NCBI RefSeq assembly: GCF_003989825.1
Contig: NZ_RZHE01000004.1
Location: 1-64,000, forward strand
DNA from: Vreelandella populi
GTDB taxonomy: Bacteria > Pseudomonadota > Gammaproteobacteria > Pseudomonadales > Halomonadaceae
Reading direction: 5' to 3'
Length of the DNA stretch: 64,000 nt
Shown: in pieces, positions 1-10,054 of the stretch
Layout: the number at the start of each line of letters is the position of its first letter
Position numbering within the stretch: position 1 is the first letter of the stretch
Position numbers and translations under genes: made by a program
Notes under the pieces: generated by a model
What the model saw: the letters and a program-made list of their open reading frames with translations, nothing else
What the model was told of the DNA's origin: nothing
The model's database searches: none

Positions 1-12
1 GACGCATCGTTT

Positions 13-1545
<1,533 letters not shown>

Positions 1546-1566
1546 AAATCATTGTGATCCTTACTC

Positions 1567-1645
1567 GTTACCCGAAGGTAACAAAAGCGGATCAAACTTG
1601 GCTCAAGGTTCAAACGAATTATACTGTGATACTCCGAAGAGTATC
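1567..1645 (-). other. rrn leader hairpins with UUCG tetraloops
   Basis: Two perfect short hairpins lie between boxA and the mature 16S 5' end. At 1628-1645 a 7-bp stem (GATACTC/GAGTATC) closes a TTCG loop on the transcribed strand. At 1567-1582 a 6-bp stem (GTTACC/GGTAAC) also closes a TTCG loop. A third inverted repeat, GGTGAC/GTCACC, is at 1671-1684. UUCG loops are very stable in RNA, so these are probably leader folding or processing elements. No processing site can be assigned from sequence alone. Confidence 0.6.
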
Positions 1646-1722
1646 GCTGTGTTCGCCTGCCTTGATATTTGGTGACTTGTCACCCTCATCGGCAAACGCC
1701 CACATGAATTACCTGATCAAAT

Positions 1723-1733
1723 TGTTAAAGAGC
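1723..1733 (-). promoter_or_regulatory. rrn leader boxA (antitermination)
   Basis: On the minus strand this reads GCTCTTTAACA, matching the enterobacterial rRNA boxA core bound by NusB/NusE, about 180 nt upstream of the 16S 5' end. Its place in the leader between the promoter (1768-1795) and mature 16S is as expected for Nus-dependent antitermination of rRNA transcripts. Confidence 0.85.
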
Positions 1734-1767
1734 TATCGGAGGGCGTTGCCCGTTCGATGTGGGGCGT

Positions 1768-1795
1768 ATTCTACCCAATTTTCTTGACGGGTCAA
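1768..1795 (-). promoter_or_regulatory. rRNA operon promoter
   Basis: Minus-strand -35 TTGACC (1790-1795), 16-bp spacer, -10 TAGAAT (1768-1773), then a GC-rich discriminator (ACGCCCC). An A/T-rich stretch at about 1800-1820 could be an UP element. The near-consensus hexamers, 16-bp spacing and GC discriminator are typical of stringently controlled stable-RNA promoters. The gap 1546-1874 thus holds the rrn leader and promoter and no protein gene. Confidence 0.85.
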
Positions 1796-1874
1796 CAGCT
1801 TTTTTGAAATTACTTTAAAGCGCTAGCGTAGCCGTGCAAAACGCCTAGTTCATGGTCACTAGCAGCCAGCAAAG

Positions 1875-2873
1875 TTAGCATTCGATCACATCAAGACGTG
1901 CCAGCAATTCCTGGCGTCTGGATTCAGAGGTGAAGGCTTCTTTCACGGCATTACGGTTAAGTGCCTGGAAAGCTTCCTCATCCCAACCAAATGCTTGAGC
2001 ACAGGCAATATGATTGGCCAACAGCCCACCGCCGAAGTAAGCGGGATCATCCGAGCTAATCGTTACATTAAGCCCCTTATCCAGAAGGGCAGGCAGTGGA
2101 TGATTGGTTAATTCATCAACCACTTTCAAACTTACGTTGGAAAGAGGACATACGGTGAGCACCGTTTGCTGCTGATAAAGACGCTCCACCACGTCATCCC
2201 TTTCCAGACAGCGGATGCCGTGGTCTATGCGGCATACATCAAGCAAGTCCAATGCCTCAATAATATAAGAAGCAGGCCCCTCTTCGCCCGCATGAGCCAC
2301 CCGTGCCAAGCCTAACTCTTTGGCACGCTCAAAGACCGCAACAAATTTTGACGGCGGATGATCACGCTCGGCGCTATCCAAGCCAACTGCATCAAGCTCA
2401 TCCCAGTAAGGCGCGGCCTGCTCTAGCACCTGAAGCGCTTCTTCGGCAGGCCGGTCACGTAAAAAGGCCATGATCATTCCGACACTTAAATCTAAAGATT
2501 GCTCAGCCTCTTGCTTGGCACGTAGCAATCCAGACATAACTACATTCAATGAAACGCCACGTTGCAGATGTGCTTGAGGGTCAAAATGCATATCGATATG
2601 CACAACGCCTTCACTGCTTGCACGCTTGAAGTAGTCCATAGCCAGGTCGTAAAAATCCTGCTCAAAACAAAGAACACTCATGCCCTGGTAATAGAGATTC
2701 AAGAACCCTTGCAGATCCTTAAACTGATAGGCTGCCTTGGCTTCGTCAACCGACAGGTAGGGCAATTCAATACCATTGCGCTCTGCCAGCTCAAACATGA
2801 GCTCGGGTTCTAGGGAGCCCTCAATATGTAGATGAAGCTCAACCTTGGGGAGACTACGTAAAAAATCCTGCAT
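1875..2873 (-). CDS. Adenine deaminase (adenosine deaminase family)
   Basis: Predicted cytosolic zinc hydrolase converting adenine to hypoxanthine and ammonia in purine salvage. The 332-residue length fits the family. Zinc ligands and active-site motifs are visible: HLH at 14-16, HAGEE at 194-198, DHG at 218-220 and SSDDPAYFG from 273. The overall pattern (LPKVELHLHIEG start, GLDSAERDHPPSKF) resembles the Pseudomonas adenine deaminase branch more than classical adenosine deaminase, so adenine is the likelier substrate (inference). It lies 30 nt downstream of cydC on the same strand and is probably the last gene of the cydABDC transcript. Many salvage enzymes that could use its product (Hpt, Gpt) occur elsewhere in the window. 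Confidence 0.88.
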   Translation of the reverse strand: MQDFLRSLPKVELHLHIEGSLEPELMFELAERNGIELPYLSVDEAKAAYQFKDLQGFLNLYYQGMSVLCFEQDFYDLAMDYFKRASSEGVVHIDMHFDPQAHLQRGVSLNVVMSGLLRAKQEAEQSLDLSVGMIMAFLRDRPAEEALQVLEQAAPYWDELDAVGLDSAERDHPPSKFVAVFERAKELGLARVAHAGEEGPASYIIEALDLLDVCRIDHGIRCLERDDVVERLYQQQTVLTVCPLSNVSLKVVDELTNHPLPALLDKGLNVTISSDDPAYFGGGLLANHIACAQAFGWDEEAFQALNRNAVKEAFTSESRRQELLARLDVIEC

Positions 2874-2903
2874 AACTTATCCTTAGCGCTCACTGTTAGC
2901 GCA

Positions 2904-4628
2904 TTAATTCCCTGGGCCCAGCTTTCCAGCACTTAGGTGCCAGTGGTGTTTTACCTGTTGTGTTAACAAACTTGAACCATGGTGCACAAAAAATATCGCG
3001 GTGCGTCCTTCAAGCCAGTGCGAAAGCGTATTAGCGACCGTGTTAGCCGTGGCTTGATCAATAGCTGCAAATGGCTCATCCAGGATAACCACCGATGGAT
3101 CCATCAAGAGAAGCCTGGCTAGCGCAACTCGCCTGGCCTGACCTCCGGAAAGCTGTTGACCCCGCTCACCGACCGACGTTTCCAGCTGGTGTGGCAAAGA
3201 TTTCACCCACGTATCGAGTGCTACGGCTTCAAGCGCCTCCCAAAGCGCTTCCTCGCTTGCATCCGGGTTGCCAAGCCGCAAGTTGTCTTCCAGCGACGCA
3301 TTAAACAAATCCACTTGCTGGGTCAGCAGTACAATACGCTGCGAGCGCTGCTTCTCGGACACGGCGGCAGGTAAACAGCCACCTATATTCACCTCGCCTT
3401 GAGAGGCCACAAGCCGCCCGGTTAAAAGTGCCGCCAACGTACTTTTACCTGCCGCTGAATGGCCCGTAATAATAGCTTTCTCACCAGCACCCAACTGAAA
3501 AGAAACGTTTTCAAGGGCAGGCATTATATTTGAAGAGTAACGATGCGTTACCGCCTGCACCACTATATCGAGCCCTTCTAGTGGTAACGATTCCTTCTTG
3601 AGCAAGGATACTGCAGACCCAAGCCCATTTAATCGCTCGGCTGCAGCAACACTTCCCCCCACACGGGCAAACGCGCCGGGAAGCTGCACAAACACTTCGT
3701 TGATACCCAGCAAGATGAGCAGCACCATAACCAGAATTGGCCCAGCAAGCGTACCATCGGTCACCACAAGACCTCCTAGCCAAACAACACCTAGCAATAA
3801 AAGCCCGGTGACCACACTGATGATGCTATTGCCTAGCGCTATGCATTTGCCTAACCGGCGTTGATTATTTAGCGCCGCCTCTTCATGCGACTCAATTTGC
3901 AGTCGATGCCAGGCAACACTGCGATAAGCGATAAGCTCAGCCGACGCGTGCAATTGATCAACCACAAAACGCCGTAAGCCTTCCTGATCGGCTACCTGTC
4001 TATGGCTAGCCGCAAATCCCAAACGGCCCATTCCATAAGTAAGGCCTAGCCAGAGAATAAACAGCACGCCTACTGATGCCAGCGCGATACCAGGCAGCCA
4101 AATCGCAATAAAGAGGTTAACCCCCACAATAACAAGCAAGCTGACAACCGGAGGCATCAATAAGCGGAGATACAGATTGTCCAGTGCATCAATATCAGCG
4201 GTTAAACGCCCCAACCAATCACTGGCACGATGTCGACGTAGCTCGGCTTCATCCAACTGCATCAGCTGCCCAAATACCCGATATCGCAAATCCGCCAAGA
4301 GGCGAAGCACCGTATCATGGTTATAAAGGCGCTCTATATAGCGGGCGACCGTACGTAAAAGGGCAAAAAAACGTATCCCGCCCCCCGGCACATATACATC
4401 AAGCCTTGACGGTATGCCCAGAAGTAAGGCGATACCGGCCAAGGCACACGCCGTGATAAACCAGCCGGAAAGTCCTAGCAGTGAAAGACCCGCGGCAAGT
4501 GTCAGCCAAATCAGCAACGCACCTACTAAAAAACGTCGGCGCCGTTTCACCATCAAAGCGACCCACGGCGACAACGCATCACGGGTCTGAGAAAACATTT
4601 TTAATGATGAGCGCACTTCATGCTTCAT
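2904..4628 (-). CDS. cydC: Thiol reductant ABC exporter subunit CydC
   Basis: Half of the CydDC heterodimeric ABC exporter, which exports glutathione/cysteine and is needed for assembly of cytochrome bd. The 574 residues comprise an N-terminal six-helix membrane domain (about 30-320) and a C-terminal ATPase domain: Walker A GHSAAGKS at 389-396, signature LSGGQ at 493-497, Walker B VVILDEP at 513-519. Its start lies 11 nt inside the end of cydD, so translation is probably coupled. It follows cydA, cydB and cydD in one operon. The order cydA-B-D-C on the transcript supports assigning this copy to CydC and the preceding one to CydD. Confidence 0.93.
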   Translation of the reverse strand: MKHEVRSSLKMFSQTRDALSPWVALMVKRRRRFLVGALLIWLTLAAGLSLLGLSGWFITACALAGIALLLGIPSRLDVYVPGGGIRFFALLRTVARYIERLYNHDTVLRLLADLRYRVFGQLMQLDEAELRRHRASDWLGRLTADIDALDNLYLRLLMPPVVSLLVIVGVNLFIAIWLPGIALASVGVLFILWLGLTYGMGRLGFAASHRQVADQEGLRRFVVDQLHASAELIAYRSVAWHRLQIESHEEAALNNQRRLGKCIALGNSIISVVTGLLLLGVVWLGGLVVTDGTLAGPILVMVLLILLGINEVFVQLPGAFARVGGSVAAAERLNGLGSAVSLLKKESLPLEGLDIVVQAVTHRYSSNIMPALENVSFQLGAGEKAIITGHSAAGKSTLAALLTGRLVASQGEVNIGGCLPAAVSEKQRSQRIVLLTQQVDLFNASLEDNLRLGNPDASEEALWEALEAVALDTWVKSLPHQLETSVGERGQQLSGGQARRVALARLLLMDPSVVILDEPFAAIDQATANTVANTLSHWLEGRTAIFFVHHGSSLLTQQVKHHWHLSAGKLGPGN

Positions 4629-6282
4629 GGCGCACCTCTTCTAACCTGCCTGCCCGCAGTTCAAAATGCCGCTTCGCTGCTCTGATAGCCGCAGGATGAT
4701 GGGTTGCCATAATCAGTGTACGCCCTTGGGCCGCCCATTTAAGCATCGCCTGAATAACCGCTTCCTCAGTGTCTCTATCCAGACTGGCGGTAGGCTCATC
4801 CAGCAAAATAAAATTGGCCTCACTCAAGTAAATACGCGCCAAGGCCAGCCGCTGGGCCTGACCACCTGACAAGCCTATTCCACGCTCGCCGATTAGCGTT
4901 TCCAGGCCATCAGGCAGCTGAGCAAGCAACGCCCCCAGCCCCGTCTGGTCAAGCGCCCGCTGCATTTCTGCTGTATCAGCCTCCGGGTTAGCCAAGCGCA
5001 AGTTGTCCGCCAAGCTTCCATGCAGCAGAGCTGGCTGCTGGTCTAGCCACGCGTAACATGGTGGTGTTAGTTCAAACACTCCCTCAGAGGGGCTTAAAAA
5101 TCCGGCCAGGAGTGCCAGAAGCGTCGATTTCCCGCTTCCTGAAGGGCCGCTAATGGCAATTATATCGCCATGGTTTATCGTTAAATTCACAGGCCCCAGC
5201 ACTTGGCCGCGGGCTGCATACTCGACAGAGACATTTTTCAATACAGCGATACTGCTTTCATTTGAAGGCTCAATAAACGCGCACCGTTGGATGCTTGATT
5301 CATTAAGAATCGTCACCAGACTTTCCGCCGCCCCGAGCGCTGTGGCGCGATCATGATAATGCTGGGAAAGGGTTCTTAAAGGCTGAAAAAACTCAGGCGC
5401 CAGTAGCAAGACCGCCAACCCTGAGAAAAGCGTCAATGAAGCCGTAGGCCCATAGTCAATATACCCAAGCAGGCCAAAACCTACGTACATTGCCACGACG
5501 GCAATCGCCACCGAGGCAAAAAATTCCAGTACGGCAGAGGATAAAAACGCCAGGCGCAAGGTGCGCATACTCAATTGCCGATAGTCATCGGTCGCCCACC
5601 ACACGTCTCTGTGGGCACTTTGTGTTCTTCCAAAAAGCTGGAGTGTCGCCATCCCACGAACACGATCAAGAAAATGCGCAGAAAGCCGAGCTACCGCTGC
5701 AAACTGATCGCGATTGACGCGCTCCGCCCCCATACCTACCAGTGCCATAAAGAGAGGAATGATCGGCGCGGAAATCAATAAAAAGATCGCCACCAGATAA
5801 TCCAGTTTGAGCACCACGCATAGAATCACCAACGGCAAAAGTAAAACAATCCGTTGCTGTGTATAAAAACGCGAAAAGTAGCCGTCGAGCGCTTCGATAT
5901 TTTCAACGGCCTGGGTCGCCAAGGCGCCGCTTTGGTGATAAGCGAGCCATACTGGGCCGAGCGCCCAGAACTTATCCAGCATCTGGCGACGCGCATAGCG
6001 GCGTATGCGCAAGCTTGCTTCCAGGCTAATAACCTCCTGCCCCCACTGACATATGCCACGCCCTATGACACAAAGCGCCAGCAGGGCCAGAACATTAACC
6101 AACTGATAAGGCGTTTGATGGTGAACTATCAGTTGCTCTACCAGCCACGCCACGCCCACTACAATGATAACTGTCTGCACACCTGCCAAAACGCCAAGAA
6201 AAGCGGCGAGATATAATCTTCGCCGCTCTAAGGTTGCTAACGTTTTTAACCAGGAGCGCGCGGTTAACGGCTGCTCCGTCAT
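4618..6282 (-). CDS. cydD: Thiol reductant ABC exporter subunit CydD
   Basis: Partner of CydC in the inner-membrane exporter that keeps the periplasm reduced and supports heme insertion into bd oxidase. The 554 residues contain an ABC exporter membrane domain (about 20-310) and a nucleotide-binding domain with Walker A GPSGSGKS at 379-386, LSGGQ at 471-475 and Walker B ILLDEP at 492-497. It begins 15 nt after cydB and overlaps cydC by 11 nt. That places it in the same operon as the oxidase it serves. Confidence 0.93.
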   Translation of the reverse strand: MTEQPLTARSWLKTLATLERRRLYLAAFLGVLAGVQTVIIVVGVAWLVEQLIVHHQTPYQLVNVLALLALCVIGRGICQWGQEVISLEASLRIRRYARRQMLDKFWALGPVWLAYHQSGALATQAVENIEALDGYFSRFYTQQRIVLLLPLVILCVVLKLDYLVAIFLLISAPIIPLFMALVGMGAERVNRDQFAAVARLSAHFLDRVRGMATLQLFGRTQSAHRDVWWATDDYRQLSMRTLRLAFLSSAVLEFFASVAIAVVAMYVGFGLLGYIDYGPTASLTLFSGLAVLLLAPEFFQPLRTLSQHYHDRATALGAAESLVTILNESSIQRCAFIEPSNESSIAVLKNVSVEYAARGQVLGPVNLTINHGDIIAISGPSGSGKSTLLALLAGFLSPSEGVFELTPPCYAWLDQQPALLHGSLADNLRLANPEADTAEMQRALDQTGLGALLAQLPDGLETLIGERGIGLSGGQAQRLALARIYLSEANFILLDEPTASLDRDTEEAVIQAMLKWAAQGRTLIMATHHPAAIRAAKRHFELRAGRLEEVRHEA

Positions 6283-6297
6283 CTTGCTGCCCCTGAC

Positions 6298-7299
6298 TTA
6301 ATGATACCCCTCACCCACACGTACCTTGCCGCGAAACACCCAATAGGTCCATGCGGTATACATAAGGATGACAGGGATAACAAACAGCATACCGATCAGT
6401 AGGAAAAGTTGCGACCCAGGCGCTGACGCCGCATCCCACAATGTGTAGTTGGGCGGAACAATCATGGGCCATTGACTTACAATCAAGCCAAGATAGGTAA
6501 ATACGTAGATGCCGATTGTGGCGAGAAAGGGATAGCTCTCACGGCGCTGCTTCACCGACCGGAAGACCAGGAAGGCAAAGAAAAGCGCCATCGCAGGAAA
6601 AATCCAGATCAAGCGTAGATTACCGAACCAGCGCTCCCAGACGACCTGATTCACAAAAGGCGTCCAGATACTGACGATCGCGAAGACCACAAGCACAATG
6701 CCCAGCAACATGGGAGTGATTTTATAAGCCCAATCCTGAATATGACCTTCTGACTTAAGAATCAGCCACGTAGAGCCCAAAAGTGCATAACCCGCCATTA
6801 GCCCTAACCCCGTTACCACCGTAAATGGGGTTAACCAATCAAAGGCACCACCAGTATAAACAAAATCTTCGGTTTGAAAGCCTTGAATATAAGCACCGAC
6901 CACAACACCTTGTGCAAAAGCAGCGATCGCAGAACCCCAGGAAAACGCCCGGTTCCACCAGTGGCGGTTACGACGTGATTTAAACCGGAGTTCAAATGCA
7001 ACGCCCCGAAAAATAAGCCCGGCCAACATTAAGAAAACGCCGATATACAGTGCTGGTAAGAAAATCGAGTAAACTAACGGAAAAGCCGCCAATAAGCCTG
7101 CTCCACCTAAGACTAGCCATGTTTCGTTACCGTCCCATACCGGCGCCACAGAGTTCATCATGACATCGCGAGCGTCTTCATCGGGCGCAAAAGGAAAAAG
7201 AATACCTAAGCCTAAGTCAAAACCATCCATTAGCACGTACATAATAACGCTGAACCCGATAATGACAGCCCAGATAATCGACAGATCAAACGTTTCCAT
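6298..7299 (-). CDS. cydB: Cytochrome bd-type quinol oxidase subunit II (CioB/CydB)
   Basis: Integral membrane subunit of a bd-type terminal oxidase, pairing with the CydA-like product encoded immediately upstream. At 333 residues it is shorter than E. coli CydB (379) and close to CioB-type subunits. The N-terminus (DLSIIWAVIIGFSVIMYVLMDGFDLGLGIL) and the WDGNETWLVLGG stretch are family hallmarks, and about eight to nine hydrophobic segments are visible. A strong GAGGAG ribosome site precedes the start, which sits 2 nt after the cydA stop. No small CydX-like ORF is visible between cydB and cydD (15-nt gap). Confidence 0.93.
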   Translation of the reverse strand: METFDLSIIWAVIIGFSVIMYVLMDGFDLGLGILFPFAPDEDARDVMMNSVAPVWDGNETWLVLGGAGLLAAFPLVYSIFLPALYIGVFLMLAGLIFRGVAFELRFKSRRNRHWWNRAFSWGSAIAAFAQGVVVGAYIQGFQTEDFVYTGGAFDWLTPFTVVTGLGLMAGYALLGSTWLILKSEGHIQDWAYKITPMLLGIVLVVFAIVSIWTPFVNQVVWERWFGNLRLIWIFPAMALFFAFLVFRSVKQRRESYPFLATIGIYVFTYLGLIVSQWPMIVPPNYTLWDAASAPGSQLFLLIGMLFVIPVILMYTAWTYWVFRGKVRVGEGYH

Positions 7300-7301
7300 G
7301 A

Positions 7302-8717
7302 TTAGCTCCTCACCGGATCGACGTCATCATCAAAAGGGGTATGGGCAGCAGAAAGAGGCCGCTTAGGACGATCAGCATCCCTATCAACCGACGCATGCTC
7401 ATGCGCAGGCAGCATACCGTTACGAACAACCCGAGTTAGGTAATAGACACCGGCGTAAAAGACAACAGCATAGACCAATACATAACCAATCAAAGTGAAC
7501 AACGCCATCCACCCTGTCAGCGAAGGGGTAATACCATCAGCGTGGGACATAATGCCGTATACCAGCCATGGCGCCCGCCCCGACTCGGTCACAATCCAAC
7601 CGGCTAGCACCGCAATAAACGGCAATGAAATCATGCCAACTAGTGTTTTAAGAAATAAGCGATTCTCGTAGATGCGATCTTTACGGCGCAGTATCAAGCC
7701 AGTGAAGGCAGTGGCAATCATCAATAAACCAATCCCCACCATCACCCGGAACGCCCAGAAAACAATCATGACCGGTGGCTGCTCTTCAGGGGGCGCTTCG
7801 CTAATGCCCGGAATTTCCCCATCAATCGAGTGAGTAAGAATCAGGCTTGCAAGGTTTGGAATTCCAACAGCAAACCGGTTCTCCTGGGCCTCTTGATCAG
7901 GTAAAGCAAACAGTAGTAATGGTACGTTGGTAGCTGTCTCCCAATGTCCTTCTATTGCAGCCACTTTGGTAGGCTGGTACTCAAGAGTATTTACGCCATG
8001 AAAATCACCTACCACCGCCTGGAGAGGCGTCAGAAACAGTAGCAGCCACAAACACATTGAAAGCGCCCGCCGATTGGCTTCCGGGTCGCGGCCACGCAGT
8101 AAAAACCAGGCACTCACCCCAGCCACCACAAACCCACCGGTAATAAAGGAAGCGATGGCCATGTGGGAGAAGCGATAAGGGAAAGAGGGGTTAAAGATTG
8201 CCTCGCGCCAGGAAGTCACGTGGAAGCGGTTATCGATAAGCTCAACACCTGCCGGTGTATGCATCCAGCTGTTTGCTGACAATATCCAGAAAGCTGAAAT
8301 AAACGTACCGATCGCCACTATCGTCGCTGCCATTAAATGGATGCCTTGAGGGACTTTTCCACGACCAAAAAGTAATATGCCCAGAAAGGCTGCTTCAAGA
8401 AAGAACGCCGTGACCACTTCATAACTTAGCACTGGGCCTATAAAATTAGAGGCTGCTAAGGAGAAGTTGCTCCAGTTTGTCCCGAACTGAAAGGACATGA
8501 CGACCCCCGACACAACCCCCATCCCGAAGACCACCGCAAACACTTTCGTCCAAAACAGCGCCAAACGATCCCAGGCAGGGTTTTGCGTTTTGAAAAATAG
8601 CCCTTGTAGCAAGGCTATGTAAGAGGCCAACCCGATGGTAAACACCGGGAAGATTGCATGGAAAGAGACGACGAACGCGAATTGAATTCGCGACAGCACC
8701 AAGGGATCGAGTTCCAT
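7302..8717 (-). CDS. cydA: Cytochrome bd-type quinol oxidase subunit I, short Q-loop (CioA type)
   Basis: Quinol-oxidising, heme-carrying subunit of a bd-type oxygen reductase in the inner membrane. Residues matching the E. coli heme ligands and proton-path acids are present: His20 (b595), His185 and Met326 (b558), Glu100, Glu108 and Glu378, plus quinone-site Lys251/Glu256. Only 70 residues separate Glu256 from Met326, against about 136 in E. coli, so the Q-loop is short. The 471-residue length and the GDFHGVNTLEYQP motif match the cyanide-insensitive (Cio) subgroup. A TAGGAG ribosome site precedes the ATG. It is the first gene of cydABDC-add. Confidence 0.94.
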   Translation of the reverse strand: MELDPLVLSRIQFAFVVSFHAIFPVFTIGLASYIALLQGLFFKTQNPAWDRLALFWTKVFAVVFGMGVVSGVVMSFQFGTNWSNFSLAASNFIGPVLSYEVVTAFFLEAAFLGILLFGRGKVPQGIHLMAATIVAIGTFISAFWILSANSWMHTPAGVELIDNRFHVTSWREAIFNPSFPYRFSHMAIASFITGGFVVAGVSAWFLLRGRDPEANRRALSMCLWLLLFLTPLQAVVGDFHGVNTLEYQPTKVAAIEGHWETATNVPLLLFALPDQEAQENRFAVGIPNLASLILTHSIDGEIPGISEAPPEEQPPVMIVFWAFRVMVGIGLLMIATAFTGLILRRKDRIYENRLFLKTLVGMISLPFIAVLAGWIVTESGRAPWLVYGIMSHADGITPSLTGWMALFTLIGYVLVYAVVFYAGVYYLTRVVRNGMLPAHEHASVDRDADRPKRPLSAAHTPFDDDVDPVRS

Positions 8718-8891
8718 TACACGCTCCTAAGACCTGAATTAATATCCTGTTCATGGTTATTACAAGCTTAGTCGCGCCACATAGGCACCGCATTTTAGTT
8801 ATAAGCCCTAAGCTTATTCTTTACTTATGTTGCCATCTTACTGCCTTTATACTCACTATACATTGCCCCACCTTTCTCAAAACGTGTCTCA

Positions 8892-8905
8892 TTGACGCAC
8901 GTCAA
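8892..8905. promoter_or_regulatory. Candidate FNR/ANR-type operator upstream of cydA
   Basis: TTGACGCACGTCAA is an inverted repeat (TTGACG/CGTCAA around CA) fitting the relaxed CRP/FNR-family consensus TTGAY-N4-RTCAA. It lies 175 bp before the cydA start. Possible minus-strand -10 elements follow at 8855-8860 (TATAGT) and 8846-8851 (TATAAA). The latter would put the site near -59, similar to a class I activator position. Oxygen-responsive control of a bd oxidase is plausible but is inferred. Confidence 0.45.
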
Positions 8906-8921
8906 ACAACACCGCAATTTA

Positions 8922-9899
8922 TCAAGATAGAACAACAATACTGACCATATAGCCGGTATAAGCAATAAACAGGGTAAATAACACGCCACCCTCTAAACGG
9001 TTAATGCGGCGAGGCCGGCCGCGCCAGGAAAACGCGAACAGAATCATTAGAAGCGTCATGCATGTCATGATGCTCCAGTCACGCACCAGCACTTCTCGCC
9101 CGGCATCGATAGGCGCAATGACCCCAGCAAGGCCCACCACAGCCAAGCTATTAAACAGATTCGACCCCACCACGTTACCCAGTACCATATCGTGCTCCTT
9201 GCGGCGCAGAGCACTGATGGATGACGCAAGTTCGGGTAGCGAAGTCCCCACCGCCACGACCGTAAGCCCGATAATCAGGTCGCTGACCCCAAAACGCTGT
9301 GCGATTTCCACGGCGCCCCACACCAACAGGCGCGAGCTAACAATCAGCAGTACCAAACCAATAAGCGTCCACATGATGGCCTTACCGCGCGACATTGGCT
9401 TGCTGTCTAGCGAGTCGGCCACATCGCCAATCAAGGGGTCATCGGCTGACTGTTTTTTTGAGCGAACAATGCTTACGGTAATAAACACAACCAACACGAC
9501 CAGCAAAATGGCCGCTTCCCAGCGCGACACCCAGCCATCCCAAAGCATGCCCCCCGTAATCAGCGTGACCAGTACCAGTATCGGCATCTCTTTACGAATC
9601 ACGCTGGAGTGCACGGCCAAAGGAGCAATCAGTGCTACAAAACCCAGCACCAGGCCAATATTGGCAATATTGGAACCATAAGCATTACCCACCGCCAGGC
9701 CCGGGTTGCCTTGTAACGCCGCCAGCACTGATACCATCATTTCAGGAGCAGACGTGCCAAAACCGATGACCAGCATGCCGATCAGCAAAGGAGACAAGCC
9801 CAGCCAGCGTGACGTTGCAGCGGCGCCGTCCACGAACTTTTCCGCACTCCAAATCAGCAGTACCAGCCCGATCACGACACCTACTAGGGGAAGTAACAT
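8922..9899 (-). CDS. Calcium/sodium antiporter (CaCA family, YrbG-like)
   Basis: Inner-membrane cation exchanger of the Ca2+/cation antiporter superfamily, expected to move Ca2+ against Na+ or H+. The 325 residues form about ten hydrophobic segments and two inverted alpha repeats carrying the signature acids: GFGTSAPEMMVS at about 47-58 and VAVGTSLPELASSISA at about 216-231, each followed by a GN(x)xGSN segment. An AAGGAA ribosome site precedes the ATG. The gene diverges from pqiA. A marine or halophilic host would make Na+-coupled exchange sensible (inference). Confidence 0.9.
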   Translation of the reverse strand: MLLPLVGVVIGLVLLIWSAEKFVDGAAATSRWLGLSPLLIGMLVIGFGTSAPEMMVSVLAALQGNPGLAVGNAYGSNIANIGLVLGFVALIAPLAVHSSVIRKEMPILVLVTLITGGMLWDGWVSRWEAAILLVVLVVFITVSIVRSKKQSADDPLIGDVADSLDSKPMSRGKAIMWTLIGLVLLIVSSRLLVWGAVEIAQRFGVSDLIIGLTVVAVGTSLPELASSISALRRKEHDMVLGNVVGSNLFNSLAVVGLAGVIAPIDAGREVLVRDWSIMTCMTLLMILFAFSWRGRPRRINRLEGGVLFTLFIAYTGYMVSIVVLS

Positions 9900-10006
9900 T
9901 TCATTTCCTTATTGACAGAATATTAGGCACTATCGCGGCTGCATCCTTGACTAAGAGGATACGCTGGTCAAGCGCTGATATAAGCTAGTATTGAAGTATT
10001 AAGTAA

Positions 10007-10036
10007 TTGACAGTCAAGTAGGCAGCACCGTATTAG
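10007..10036 (+). promoter_or_regulatory. Candidate pqiA promoter
   Basis: Plus-strand -35 TTGACA (10007-10012, consensus), 18-bp spacer and -10 TATTAG (10031-10036) lie just ahead of pqiA. Transcription would start near 10042, giving a very short leader before the GTG at 10055. Only the hexamers support this call. Confidence 0.5.
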
Positions 10037-10054
10037 TTTTACTTTAAATTCGAA

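Noticed and set aside
9004..9681. 225-residue plus-strand ORF.
   Set aside because: Antisense to the calcium/sodium antiporter; low-complexity Ser/Thr/Arg composition typical of a shadow frame.
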